From assembly GCA_964467705.1 (NCBI GenBank), contig CAYXUZ010000007.1, forward strand, positions 22,908 through 86,907: 64,000 nucleotides of DNA, read 5' to 3'. A program made the translations under genes and the position numbers. Each line of letters begins with the position of its first letter. Positions within the stretch are counted from its first letter, which is position 1. Below are positions 33,861-42,175 of the stretch, piece after piece. The DNA is from CAADGU01 sp964467705 (GTDB lineage: Bacteria > Chloroflexota > Anaerolineae > Promineifilales > Promineifilaceae). The notes beneath the pieces were generated by a model. The model saw only the letters and a program-made list of their open reading frames with translations, was not told the DNA's origin and did not search any database.

Positions 33861-35252
33861 TCACTCCCCCCCAGAAGAGGCGGCCGGAATGAAGGTCTGG
33901 TAGATCAAGGGGGAATACTGGTAGGAATCGGCCACGATACGGCCGTCTTGCTCCCCTCCCAACATGTACAACGTGGTTTCCACATGAGCCGCGCCGAGAT
34001 CAGCCCAGGTGGCCGCATTTGCCAGAACGGGCGTGTTGAGAATCGTCCACTGCTGCCCAACCGGGTCAAACAATTCGCTAAATGCGGCCGTATCAGCGGC
34101 TAATTGTTCCCCCCCCACCACATACAACTTGTTCAGAATGCTGGCGGCCCCGGCTCTGGCACGAGGTTGGAGCATGTCTGGGCAAGATTGCCATGCCTGG
34201 GTCTGGGGATTGAACTGCTCACAAACCGCCAGGATGTTCTCGCCGTCAAAACCGCCCACTGCATACAGATTGCCAATGAGCGTCCCCCCGGCCAGATGAG
34301 CGCGGGCATGGGACATGGGTGGCAGCGGCTGCCAGCGATCTTGCACCGGATCGTACACATACGCTGTATCCAGGTATTCTTCGCCGTCCCAACCGCCAAA
34401 GAGGTAGAGGAAACTGCCATCAGAAAGCGCCAGCCCCCCAGCAATGGGTTGTGGCAGCGATTGGGCGACCCGCCAGGCGTTGTTCGTGGGACTGTACACT
34501 TCCAGCACGTTGGTTGGTTGGCCGTCTGCCAGCCGACCGCCGGGTACAAAAATCTCGCCAAACAAACTGGCCGCGGAGGCTTCGGTCACGGCCGTTGGCT
34601 TTCTGGCTACCTCCGTCCAACCCCCGCTCTGGGCATCGTAAGCCAAAACGGAATCAGTAACACCCTCGGCTGTCTCGCCGCCAATGGCGTATACACGCAG
34701 TCCAACTGCCTGCGCGGCCAGTCCCGAACGTGGTGAGGGCAACGGCCGTAGGGTGGCCCAGTTCTCACCCAAATCAACAGACTCATAGGGGGGTGGCGTG
34801 GCCGAGGCTGTTGGGTTAAATTGCCGGATGAGGACGACCAGCATCAGCAGGGCTACGGCCGTCAGGGATATGGCCACTATAATCAGTCGGCGACGGGTGG
34901 GGCTGGATATGGGTGCGGTGGACACAGTGGATTCGGTGCTCGCAGTGTTATCAATGGGCGCAACCGGGGCATCAGAGGGCGGATGTGGCAGGGGTGTAGT
35001 AACGGCCGTCGAGTTGCCGTTACCCGGCAGTTCTACCCCTGGCATTACGATGACGCCTTGCTGCAAGGCAACGGCCGTTGCCTCCGTGCGCGAGGCTGCA
35101 CCCAATTTGGTAAAGATATTCCGCAGATGAACTTTCACCGTGTTTTCGCTGATGAATAGCTCGGCCGCAATTTCTTTGTTACCGGCCCCGCGAGACATAC
35201 AGCGCAACACTTCCAGTTCGCGGTCGCTTAAAGGTTCTCCAAGTTCAGGCAT
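33861..35252 (-). CDS. Membrane-bound LuxR-type regulator with external kelch propeller
   Basis: 463 residues. The N-terminus is a LuxR/GerE helix-turn-helix (LSDRELEVLRCMSRGAGNKE and NTVKVHLRNIFTKLG, residues 8-51). A Ser/Thr/Pro-rich linker and one membrane helix (LIIVAISLTAVALLMLVVLI) follow. The rest, about 160-450, is a kelch beta propeller (LRVYAIGGETAEG, SFLYLFGGWDGEEYLDTAYV, GNLYAVGGFDGEN, NKLYVVGGEQ, TLYMLGGEQDG) that should lie outside the membrane. The topology suggests a ToxR-like one-component sensor that binds an external ligand and regulates genes from the membrane. Its end resembles the YLP-type tails weakly. Start ATG with no strong ribosome-binding site. Confidence 0.85.
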   Translation of the reverse strand: MPELGEPLSDRELEVLRCMSRGAGNKEIAAELFISENTVKVHLRNIFTKLGAASRTEATAVALQQGVIVMPGVELPGNGNSTAVTTPLPHPPSDAPVAPIDNTASTESTVSTAPISSPTRRRLIIVAISLTAVALLMLVVLIRQFNPTASATPPPYESVDLGENWATLRPLPSPRSGLAAQAVGLRVYAIGGETAEGVTDSVLAYDAQSGGWTEVARKPTAVTEASAASLFGEIFVPGGRLADGQPTNVLEVYSPTNNAWRVAQSLPQPIAGGLALSDGSFLYLFGGWDGEEYLDTAYVYDPVQDRWQPLPPMSHARAHLAGGTLIGNLYAVGGFDGENILAVCEQFNPQTQAWQSCPDMLQPRARAGAASILNKLYVVGGEQLAADTAAFSELFDPVGQQWTILNTPVLANAATWADLGAAHVETTLYMLGGEQDGRIVADSYQYSPLIYQTFIPAASSGGE

Positions 35253-35306
35253 AGTAGTGGTTTAACTTATAGAGGATCCAGTTTGAATTTGAACATTCTT
35301 TTCGTG

Positions 35307-35333
35307 TCAGGTGGCAGGTTACTTGCCACCTGA
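35307..35333. terminator. Hairpin after TPR membrane protein gene
   Basis: TCAGGTGGCA (35307-35316) and TGCCACCTGA (35324-35333) pair perfectly. The element lies 6 bp beyond the minus-strand stop at 35339. No clear U-tract follows. Confidence 0.5.
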
Positions 35334-35338
35334 TACCA

Positions 35339-36454
35339 TTACGGTGTCGGCGGGGGGACGACAAACGGTGCGGCCGTTATCGGCTCTGTGTGGGTCAATG
35401 GTAGCGTTCCAATGATGGGGCCACTGGGTGTAGGTGTGGCTGCCAGACAGCCATTGCGGGCCGTTTCTAATTTACCGGCTAACTCGCCATCATTCGATTG
35501 CCGCGTGGCTTCTTCGTATAACAACTGGGCCGGGCACCAATCCTGCAAATTAGCATACTGGTCGCCGTGCGCCACCAAAATTTGCAGCAATTTGGCGCAG
35601 GCGTCACCATAAAACGGAGCGGCCGCACACAAATCACGGAAATAATAGGCGGCCGCATCCCAATTTACGCCAAAGAAAGAAATACCTTGGGTATACAGTT
35701 CGGCCCAGGTCTGGTAATCGCGCATCGCCTGGGGCAGGGCGCCCAATTTTTCCGCCTGAGCCAGATAATACAATCCCCTTTCCGACTGATTTTCGTCAAA
35801 TAAGAGTTGGCTGTACCCCAGGTAGGCTTCAAAAAGCAGCCGGTCTGTCTCTTCACGTTCGTAACTGGGGAACTGTTGCTGAAAGGCGACGAGGCCGGAA
35901 ACAGCTTCCTGCCACTCTTTGCTCACGCTAAGGCGACGCAGGCGTTGCAGTTCTGTCTCTGGGCTGCTGATCTGGCCAGGTGTTGGTGTTGGTTCCGGGG
36001 TGCTTGTAGGTTGGGAGGGGGCAGTAGCCGTCGGGGCTGTGGCTAATTGATCCTGCGCGACCTGCGCCTGTGTCGCTTCGGCTTGCAGCCGCAGTGCATC
36101 CCGGTTATTCGGTTCACGAGTCAATACCCATTCCAGGCGGCGCAGCGCCAGATCATAATTGCCCTGGCTGATGTTTTCGGCGGCCAGGGTTGTCTGGCGT
36201 TCTATATTGGTTAACAGTTCGGTCTCCTGGCGGTTAGAAAGCTGACGTTGCCCACTCTGGTAGCCCAGAAAACTGACCAGAAGTAGCCAGGCCATGATAA
36301 CTGAAATGAGGATGAGGCCGATGCCTATCAGGCGAGCGGTACGGCGTGGAGGAGTGGAAGGAGGGGCCGTGATGGCTGGCTCGCTGGTAACGGCCGTTTC
36401 CATAGGCGCAGCCGTTTCGGACGATTTTTCTGCCGGGGGCATCACATCACTCAT
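35339..36454 (-). CDS. TPR-containing single-pass membrane protein
   Basis: 371 residues from MSDVMPPAEKSSE. A Pro/Thr-rich cytoplasmic stretch precedes one membrane helix (LIGIGLILISVIMAWLLLVSFL) and then helical TPR-like repeats (AAENISQGNYDLALRRLEWVLTREPNNRDALRLQAE in part; later YEREETDRLLFEAYLGYSQLLFDENQSERGLYYLAQAEK in part). A TAPTATAPSQPTSTPEPTPTP-type linker separates two repeat groups, and the tail is again Pro/Thr rich. It is probably an envelope scaffold. It shares its strand with the LuxR-kelch gene downstream but has a hairpin in between. The function is unknown. Confidence 0.68.
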   Translation of the reverse strand: MSDVMPPAEKSSETAAPMETAVTSEPAITAPPSTPPRRTARLIGIGLILISVIMAWLLLVSFLGYQSGQRQLSNRQETELLTNIERQTTLAAENISQGNYDLALRRLEWVLTREPNNRDALRLQAEATQAQVAQDQLATAPTATAPSQPTSTPEPTPTPGQISSPETELQRLRRLSVSKEWQEAVSGLVAFQQQFPSYEREETDRLLFEAYLGYSQLLFDENQSERGLYYLAQAEKLGALPQAMRDYQTWAELYTQGISFFGVNWDAAAYYFRDLCAAAPFYGDACAKLLQILVAHGDQYANLQDWCPAQLLYEEATRQSNDGELAGKLETARNGCLAATPTPSGPIIGTLPLTHTEPITAAPFVVPPPTP

Positions 36455-36525
36455 AATTAAGACCAATCGGTTGAGGTTGCGGTAGATTGATTATGCAGGG
36501 AACCGCTAACGGGCACAAGTATACC

Positions 36526-37632
36526 TCATTGTGCCAGGATGTCCCGGTAGACGGTTACTGTTTGGGCGGCGATTTGCCGTTGGGTGTAGTGTTGTAATAC
36601 TCTTTCACGGCCGTGCTGCCCCAGTTGGTATTGTAATTCTCTATCTCCCATGAGCGTTATGAGATGGGAACGTAATCCGGCCACATCTTCTTCTTCAAAA
36701 ATCAACCCTGCGTTGCCGATAACATGCGGAATTTCGCCACTGCTCGCGCCGATGACCGCCGTTTCACAGGCCATCGCTTCAATCAACACCCGGCCAAACT
36801 GCTCTTTCCAGTTGGGCATGGTGCGAGAGGACAGCACCAGCACATCAAGCTGTTGCAAATAGGCGGGCATTTGCAGCGAAGAGATAGGGCCATCAAAAAA
36901 GACCCGCTCGCTGATGCCTAAATCGCGGGCTAATTGCACCAGCGACGGCCGTGATGGGCCATCCCCGGCAATATGCAGCCGCCAGATGCCGGGTAATTCG
37001 GCCACCGCCCGCAGCAGCACATCTACTCCTTTTTCAGGCAGCAGCCGCCGGTTTGCTGCGCCAATAATGAAGCCACGTCCGGCATCACGCTGTGATGGTG
37101 GGCAGAACAGATCCGGGTCAACCCCGAATTGGGGAATGACCCGGTGTGGCCCGGTGTACCCCTTGTTGCGCCAGACACACGCGGCTTCTTGATTGCCCAA
37201 AATGGCAAAGTCAACCCCGGCCAACACCTCTTTTTCCAGGTAACGGAACGGCAAGGGATACTGTTTTGCCAGATTTTGCCAGGAGAAAAAGAGTGTTTTT
37301 GCGCCTACCTGCCGTGATTGCCGCAGTGCCAGCCAGGTAGCCAGGTTATAAGGTTCTTCGTCTATATGTACAATATCAGGCCGAATTTCAGCCAGCCGCT
37401 GTTTGAGTTTGGGGAAATGGTAGGTGTGAAAATGCCCATTGAAACGAATAGGGTCAACCAGTAAGCGATAGCCCTGTGTATGCGCCCGTTCCAGTTCCAC
37501 CAACCCCGCCGGGTCAAGCCAGACCGGAGGCACAATCACGGTTAACTCCACATCATCAAATCGGGCCATTTCTTCTAGTTTGCGCTGGTAAGCCCCAACC
37601 AGGCACGCTTTTGAGAGCATGAGAATTTTCAT
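36526..37632 (-). CDS. Glycosyltransferase family 4
   Basis: About 368 residues from MKILMLSKACLVGAYQRKL (start 37632; the longer frame has a non-family N-terminus). It is GT-B fold: N-terminal domain with LRQSRQVGAKTLFFSWQN, C-terminal domain with GAANRRLLPEKGVDVLLRA, LHIAGDGPSRPSL and the E-x7-E-like nucleotide-sugar site FGRVLIEAMACETAVIGASS, then HVIGNAGLIFEEED. It is likely to add sugars to a lipid-linked or surface glycan. It is divergent from the GT39-type gene at 37716, with which it probably shares an upstream region and a pathway. Confidence 0.88.
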   Translation of the reverse strand: MKILMLSKACLVGAYQRKLEEMARFDDVELTVIVPPVWLDPAGLVELERAHTQGYRLLVDPIRFNGHFHTYHFPKLKQRLAEIRPDIVHIDEEPYNLATWLALRQSRQVGAKTLFFSWQNLAKQYPLPFRYLEKEVLAGVDFAILGNQEAACVWRNKGYTGPHRVIPQFGVDPDLFCPPSQRDAGRGFIIGAANRRLLPEKGVDVLLRAVAELPGIWRLHIAGDGPSRPSLVQLARDLGISERVFFDGPISSLQMPAYLQQLDVLVLSSRTMPNWKEQFGRVLIEAMACETAVIGASSGEIPHVIGNAGLIFEEEDVAGLRSHLITLMGDRELQYQLGQHGRERVLQHYTQRQIAAQTVTVYRDILAQ

Positions 37633-37715
37633 AGTAATTGGGTAATTACCGCCTGTCTTGTCGCAGCCCTTCATTTTGCTATACTTGCCCCGCTTTGACA
37701 AACAACAGGCAGTTT

Positions 37716-39741
37716 ATGCACCGCTTTCTTAACAACAGTTCAGGCCCATCCCATTGGGGGTGGGCTTTGTTGCTATTGGTGGGCGCGATGGCGGCGGCGC
37801 TGCGGTTCTGGCAGTTGGGGCAGATACCCCCTGGCCTGTATCGGGATGAGGCGTTTAACGGGCTGGATGCACTGCGAGTCCTGGATGGGGATTACCCCAT
37901 TTTTTTTATGGCGAACAACGGCCGTGAGCCTGCCTATATCTACCTCACTACTTTGTTTGTGGGATTGTGGGGCCGTTCGGTCACGGCCGTGCGCCTGGGG
38001 GCGGCGCTGGTGGGAACTCTCACGGTGTTGCCGGTCTTTTTGCTGGCAAGGGCCTGGTTTGGCTGGCGCGTGGCGCTGTTTGCTGCCTGGCTGTGGGCGG
38101 TGACATTGTGGCCGTTGCATCTGAGCCATGTGGGGCTGCGGGTCATTTTGCTGCCCGGCTGTCTNNNNNNNNNNCGGCTTGCGGGCCGGGCTACTGCCGC
38201 CTCTACTGGCGCTGACCTTCTGGCTGGGGACGCTGGCGTACCGGCGGCAGCAAAGGTGGCTGTGGCTGGTGGCCGGGCTGGTGTATGGCCTGGCGTTTTA
38301 TACCTATCTGGCGGTGCGTTTTACGCCAGTGCTGCTGTTAGTCGTGGGGCTGTTTTTGCTCTGGCGGCGCGGCAAGGAGCGATTGTGGCCGGGTGTGGCC
38401 TGGTTTGCGGTGGGCACGGCCGTCGCTCTTTTTCCACTCGCCCTTTTTTATGCCACCAACCCGGAAATGTTGGTTGGCCGTTCCGGGCAGGTCTCCATTT
38501 TTAATCCGGACATCAACAATGGCAACCCCTGGGGACTACTGCTACGCCAGACAGGGCTGGCGCTGGGGTTGTTTGTCTGGCAAGGGGACAGTATCGTGCG
38601 GCACAATCCGGCAGCACGGCCGTTGTTTGACCCCCTAATGGCTGTCCCCTTTTTTATTGGGTTGGTCTGGTGCTTGCGTCGCTGGCGGCTGTCGGCGATT
38701 GCCACTACGTTGCTCTGGGTGGCGCTGATGTTGGGCGTCACCATTCTGGCCGAAGATGCGCCCCATTTTTTGCGGGCGGTGGGCATCTTACCGGCGGCGC
38801 TTTTTATACCGGCGTTGGGATTGAACTGGTTGTGGGCATGGCCGAAGTTGCCTCTGTTGATGCGGCGGGTGGGAGTGCTTAGTTTGCTGGTGGCCAGCCT
38901 GGTGTTGACGGTGCGCGATTATGTGGCCTACGGCCGTGACCTGCAAACAGCCCTCCTCTTTGAAGCGGCCGCTACGGAGATGGCCGGGCAACTGAATGAG
39001 GAAGCAGAGGGTACGGCCGTGTACCTGGATAGCTGGTTTTGGGACGAGGTTACCCAAAAAGGGTGGCCTTCCATCCCCTTTCTGGCTGATCTGGCGAATG
39101 TCACCTTTTTCCGGCCAGAATTCGACCTGCCGCCCGCCCAACCGGGGCAGCCTGTCTCGCTTTACACCTGGCAGTTTGGCGACTTAAGTTTTGTGCCCGG
39201 CATGATGATGCCGCCTGTCCTGGTGACATTGCATACAGGCGAAATGGCGCGCGGTGATTTGGAGGAGACCGCTTATCCGCTCTATGTGCGGTATCACTTT
39301 CAGCCGTTGGCGGCTAATGAGGTGGCTGAGTGGCCGGAGGTGGTTAATTTTGACAATGAGTTGTGGCTGCGGCAGGCAACTGCCGTGCAGCTTGGCGAGC
39401 AGATGTTGCAGGTTGATTTAATTTGGGAGGGGGAGACGGCCGTTTCCCCCCACCTGATTGCCTTTGTGCAACTGGTAGGCCCGGAAGGGGTGCTGGCTCA
39501 GATAGATTTGCCACCGGGCGGCAGTGATGGGCAGGTGCGCCCCTGGCAGGCGGATTGGTGGCGGCCCGGTGTGTGGCTGCATGAACAACGCCTCCTCAAA
39601 CTGCCAGCGCCCTATGACCCGGCAAGCCAGCGCCTGATTGTGGGCGTGTATGATCCGGTCACGGCCGTGCGCCTGCCCATCTTAGACAAAAATGAGAATC
39701 CGGTGGGTGATAGTTGGGAAATCGCCGTCATGCCCAATTGA
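37716..39741 (+). CDS. GT39/ArnT-like polytopic glycosyltransferase (interrupted by N gap)
   Basis: The start MHRFLNNSSGP is at 37716. The first part (to 38164) has the hallmark external loop IPPGLYRDEAFNGLDALRV with the Asp-Glu pair of GT-C enzymes, plus helices; the second (from 38175) carries about eight helices and a C-terminal beta-rich external domain of about 250 residues ending VGDSWEIAVMPN. The frames differ across the 10-N gap, so the true gap length is not 10. GT39-like proteins use polyprenyl-phosphate sugars on the outer membrane face. It lies next to a GT4 gene, so a joint role in surface glycosylation is likely. Confidence 0.8.
38165..38174. other. Assembly gap (10 N) inside GT39-like gene
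   Basis: Ten N, with a frame change across them. A scaffold placeholder. Confidence 0.95.
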
Positions 39742-39771
39742 GCCTGGGCTGATTTAGGGTAAAACATAGGA

Positions 39772-40716
39772 ATGGTTGGGCGAGGATTGGTTTTTCAATG
39801 CAGAGACGCTGAGTCGCAGAGAGATAAAACCTTTGCGCTTCTGTACCTCTGCGTTAAAGTCTTGCTTTTGGGCATGTTGATGGCTGTACCCTGGCAGCCG
39901 GTTGGGGCGCAAACGGAACCGACACCCACGCCGGACGAAGCTGGCGTGATTTATATGATCGTCCAGCCGAATGATACGATGTGGGCCATTGCCGGGCGGG
40001 CGGGCATTACGCTGGCCGAACTCCTGGCCTTCAACGGCTTGCAAGAGTCGGATTTTATTGTGCCGGGCCAGCAGTTAATTGTGGGATATGGCCAACCGCC
40101 AACCACGCCGACGCCGGACATCAGTCTGACGCCAACCGCCACGCTGCCCCCACCCACGCCGCGCCCGCCGTCGCCCACACCACCGGTTACGGCCGTGTGC
40201 CTCTCCGCCTTTCATGACGATAACAGCAATGGGCTGTTTGATAGCGATGAACCTTTACAAGTGGGTGTGGCTTTTACGGTGTATACCAATGAAGCGGTGA
40301 TCACTAACTATGTAACGGATGGCCTTTCTGAGCCATATTGTATTTCACTGGTTCCTGGCAGTTACCAGATCGCCCGTTCGGTGGGAACGGGGGAGGTGTT
40401 GACCAACGCTGGCAGTCAGGCGGTCATGTTGAACCAGGGGGATATGATGTTACTGGCGTTTGGCGGCCGTGTGGTGGGGGCAACGGCCGTGCTGCCCACG
40501 CCAATTGGATTATCGAATGAAGGAGAGGGGGAACGGCCGTATCCTGGCGAACCGGCTCTGGTTGTTATTGGTTCTACACCTGCTGCGGTGTCCACTTCGC
40601 CTTCTAGCGGCGGCCAGCCAGCCACACCAATTAGCCTGATCCCCCTGGCTGCTGTTATTATTGGAGGCTTGCTGCTTACATTGGCAGCGATCTATTTTGT
40701 ACGGACACGGCCGTAA
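39772..40716 (+). CDS. LysM protein with SdrD-B-like domain and C-terminal membrane helix
   Basis: 314 residues. Order: signal-like N-terminus, LysM repeat (YMIVQPNDTMWAIAGRAGIT...DFIVPGQQLIVG), a TPTP linker, an SdrD-B-like beta domain (VCLSAFHDDNSNGLFDSDEP), a low-complexity linker and a final helix (LIPLAAVIIGGLLLTLAAIYFV). It should be anchored in the membrane with LysM on the wall. The first about 25 residues (CRDAESQRDKTFALLYLCVK) are read from a GCAGAGACGCTGAGTCGCAG-type repeat also found at 59643, so the signal peptide itself derives partly from repeat DNA. The SdrD-B-like domain is closely echoed in the next gene. Confidence 0.78.
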   Translation: MVGRGLVFQCRDAESQRDKTFALLYLCVKVLLLGMLMAVPWQPVGAQTEPTPTPDEAGVIYMIVQPNDTMWAIAGRAGITLAELLAFNGLQESDFIVPGQQLIVGYGQPPTTPTPDISLTPTATLPPPTPRPPSPTPPVTAVCLSAFHDDNSNGLFDSDEPLQVGVAFTVYTNEAVITNYVTDGLSEPYCISLVPGSYQIARSVGTGEVLTNAGSQAVMLNQGDMMLLAFGGRVVGATAVLPTPIGLSNEGEGERPYPGEPALVVIGSTPAAVSTSPSSGGQPATPISLIPLAAVIIGGLLLTLAAIYFVRTRP

Positions 40717-40789
40717 GCCGTAAATCTGACTTGTAATCCGATTACGGACAACGGACTACGGTTTACCAATTTTTTTAGAAGAGGGAAGC

Positions 40790-42109
40790 ATGATGAATAA
40801 ACAGGTTTTGAAAATACTCCTGATTGCCCTACCGCTGGTTTTGCTGGGGCACACAACCAGGACAAACGCGCAAACCAACCTGCTGCAAAACCCCAGTTTT
40901 GAGCAGCCCTTCCAGGCCAATGGTGAGGCCAATAGTTGGGGACGCTGGCATCGTAACAGCAGCCAGGACCAGTTCAATGACTGTGCCAATGGTTATGCCA
41001 AACTCCCCCACTGGATGGCAGAGACTAATCCGGTTTTGGTGAGGCAGGGCGCGGCGTCTCAACATGTTGGTAACATGTGGGATACCTGGAATGCCGGCGT
41101 TTTCCAAAATGTGCCCGTGACGCCTGGAAGCACCTATCGTTTCACCGTCTGGGCTTACTCTTTTGGCAGCAACGAAGATTACCCGACCCCTTCAGACGGC
41201 AATTTACAATCGAATGTGCGGGTGGGGATTGACCCCAACGGCAGCGGCGTCTGGCATGATGCCGATGTGGTGTGGGGGGCAACGGCTAACCCGCTGGATA
41301 ACTGGCAGCAGGTGAGTGTGGAAGCGACGGCAACCGGCAACCAGATTTCCGTTTTCACCAGCGCCAACTGGGGTGTGCAGGGGGTGAACCAATGCCGCCG
41401 TCATTTGGACACCTGGTTTGATGTGGCCGAAGTGATCGAAGTTGGCCCGCCGCCGACCAATACGCCACCGCCCCAACCCACCTCACCGCCACCGCCGCCC
41501 GTTACCAATACCCCCGTGCCACCTACCCCCACCTTCACGCCGGAAGTGTCCCCGACATTTACGCCCGTACCGACGGATACACCCACACCCACCCATACGC
41601 CGGTTCCCGGCGGCACCATCTGTGTCAATGCCTTTGCCGACGATAACGCCAATGGGGTGCGTGATGACAACGAAGGGTTCATGGGTGGGGTCACGTTTAC
41701 CATTGCCAGTTCCACCCAGTTAGTAGCGCAGGCGGTCTCTAATGGTTCGCCGGAGCCGATTTGTTTTGAGGCATTAGAAGCGGGAATATATACAGCAACG
41801 CAGATTGTGCCGAATGCATTGGAGATGACAACGGCGGCCAACGCTATGTTAGAGTTGAGTGTGGGCCAGGTAGTTGGGGTGGAATTTGGTAGCCGGGTGC
41901 GTACGGGGGAACCTACACAAGCGGCCACGGAAGTGGCGGCCGTGCCTGGCGCCACCACTACACCGATGTCTAGTGATACGGCGTCAGAAGCGAACAGCGA
42001 TGGTGGGACAAATTGGCTGGCTTTGGGCGGGTTGCTGTTGTTGGTCACGGCCGTTGTCCTGTTGGGCGCGCTGGTTTTCCTGGTGCTGCGTGGGCAAAAG
42101 GCGGCGTGA
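40790..42109 (+). CDS. Surface protein with CBM-like, Pro/Thr linker and SdrD-B-like domains
   Basis: 439 residues. After a signal peptide (VLKILLIALPLVLLGHT) comes a galactose-binding-like jelly roll (NLLQNPSFEQPFQANGEANS, GVFQNVPVTPGSTYRFTVWAYS), a long Pro/Thr linker, an SdrD-B-like domain (ICVNAFADDNANGVRDDNEG) paralogous to that of the preceding gene, a second linker and a C-terminal membrane helix (WLALGGLLLLVTAVVLLGALVFLVL). It is probably a membrane-tethered surface protein that binds glycans. The upstream gap consists of ATTACGG-type repeat units. Confidence 0.78.
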   Translation: MMNKQVLKILLIALPLVLLGHTTRTNAQTNLLQNPSFEQPFQANGEANSWGRWHRNSSQDQFNDCANGYAKLPHWMAETNPVLVRQGAASQHVGNMWDTWNAGVFQNVPVTPGSTYRFTVWAYSFGSNEDYPTPSDGNLQSNVRVGIDPNGSGVWHDADVVWGATANPLDNWQQVSVEATATGNQISVFTSANWGVQGVNQCRRHLDTWFDVAEVIEVGPPPTNTPPPQPTSPPPPPVTNTPVPPTPTFTPEVSPTFTPVPTDTPTPTHTPVPGGTICVNAFADDNANGVRDDNEGFMGGVTFTIASSTQLVAQAVSNGSPEPICFEALEAGIYTATQIVPNALEMTTAANAMLELSVGQVVGVEFGSRVRTGEPTQAATEVAAVPGATTTPMSSDTASEANSDGGTNWLALGGLLLLVTAVVLLGALVFLVLRGQKAA

Positions 42110-42118
42110 GCCGTAAAC

Positions 42119-42168
42119 CGTAATCCGTGAGCTGTAATCCGTAATCCGATTACGGGTCACGGATTACG
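42119..42168. repeat. ATTACGG tandem-unit hairpin
   Basis: CGTAATCCGTGA (42119-42130) pairs with TCACGGATTACG (42157-42168). Between them lie further CTGTAATCCGTAATCCG units. It fills the 66 bp gap between two plus-strand genes. Sister elements occur at about 29965-30030, 40712-40765 and 46451-46527. Confidence 0.8.
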
Positions 42169-42175
42169 AACATCA

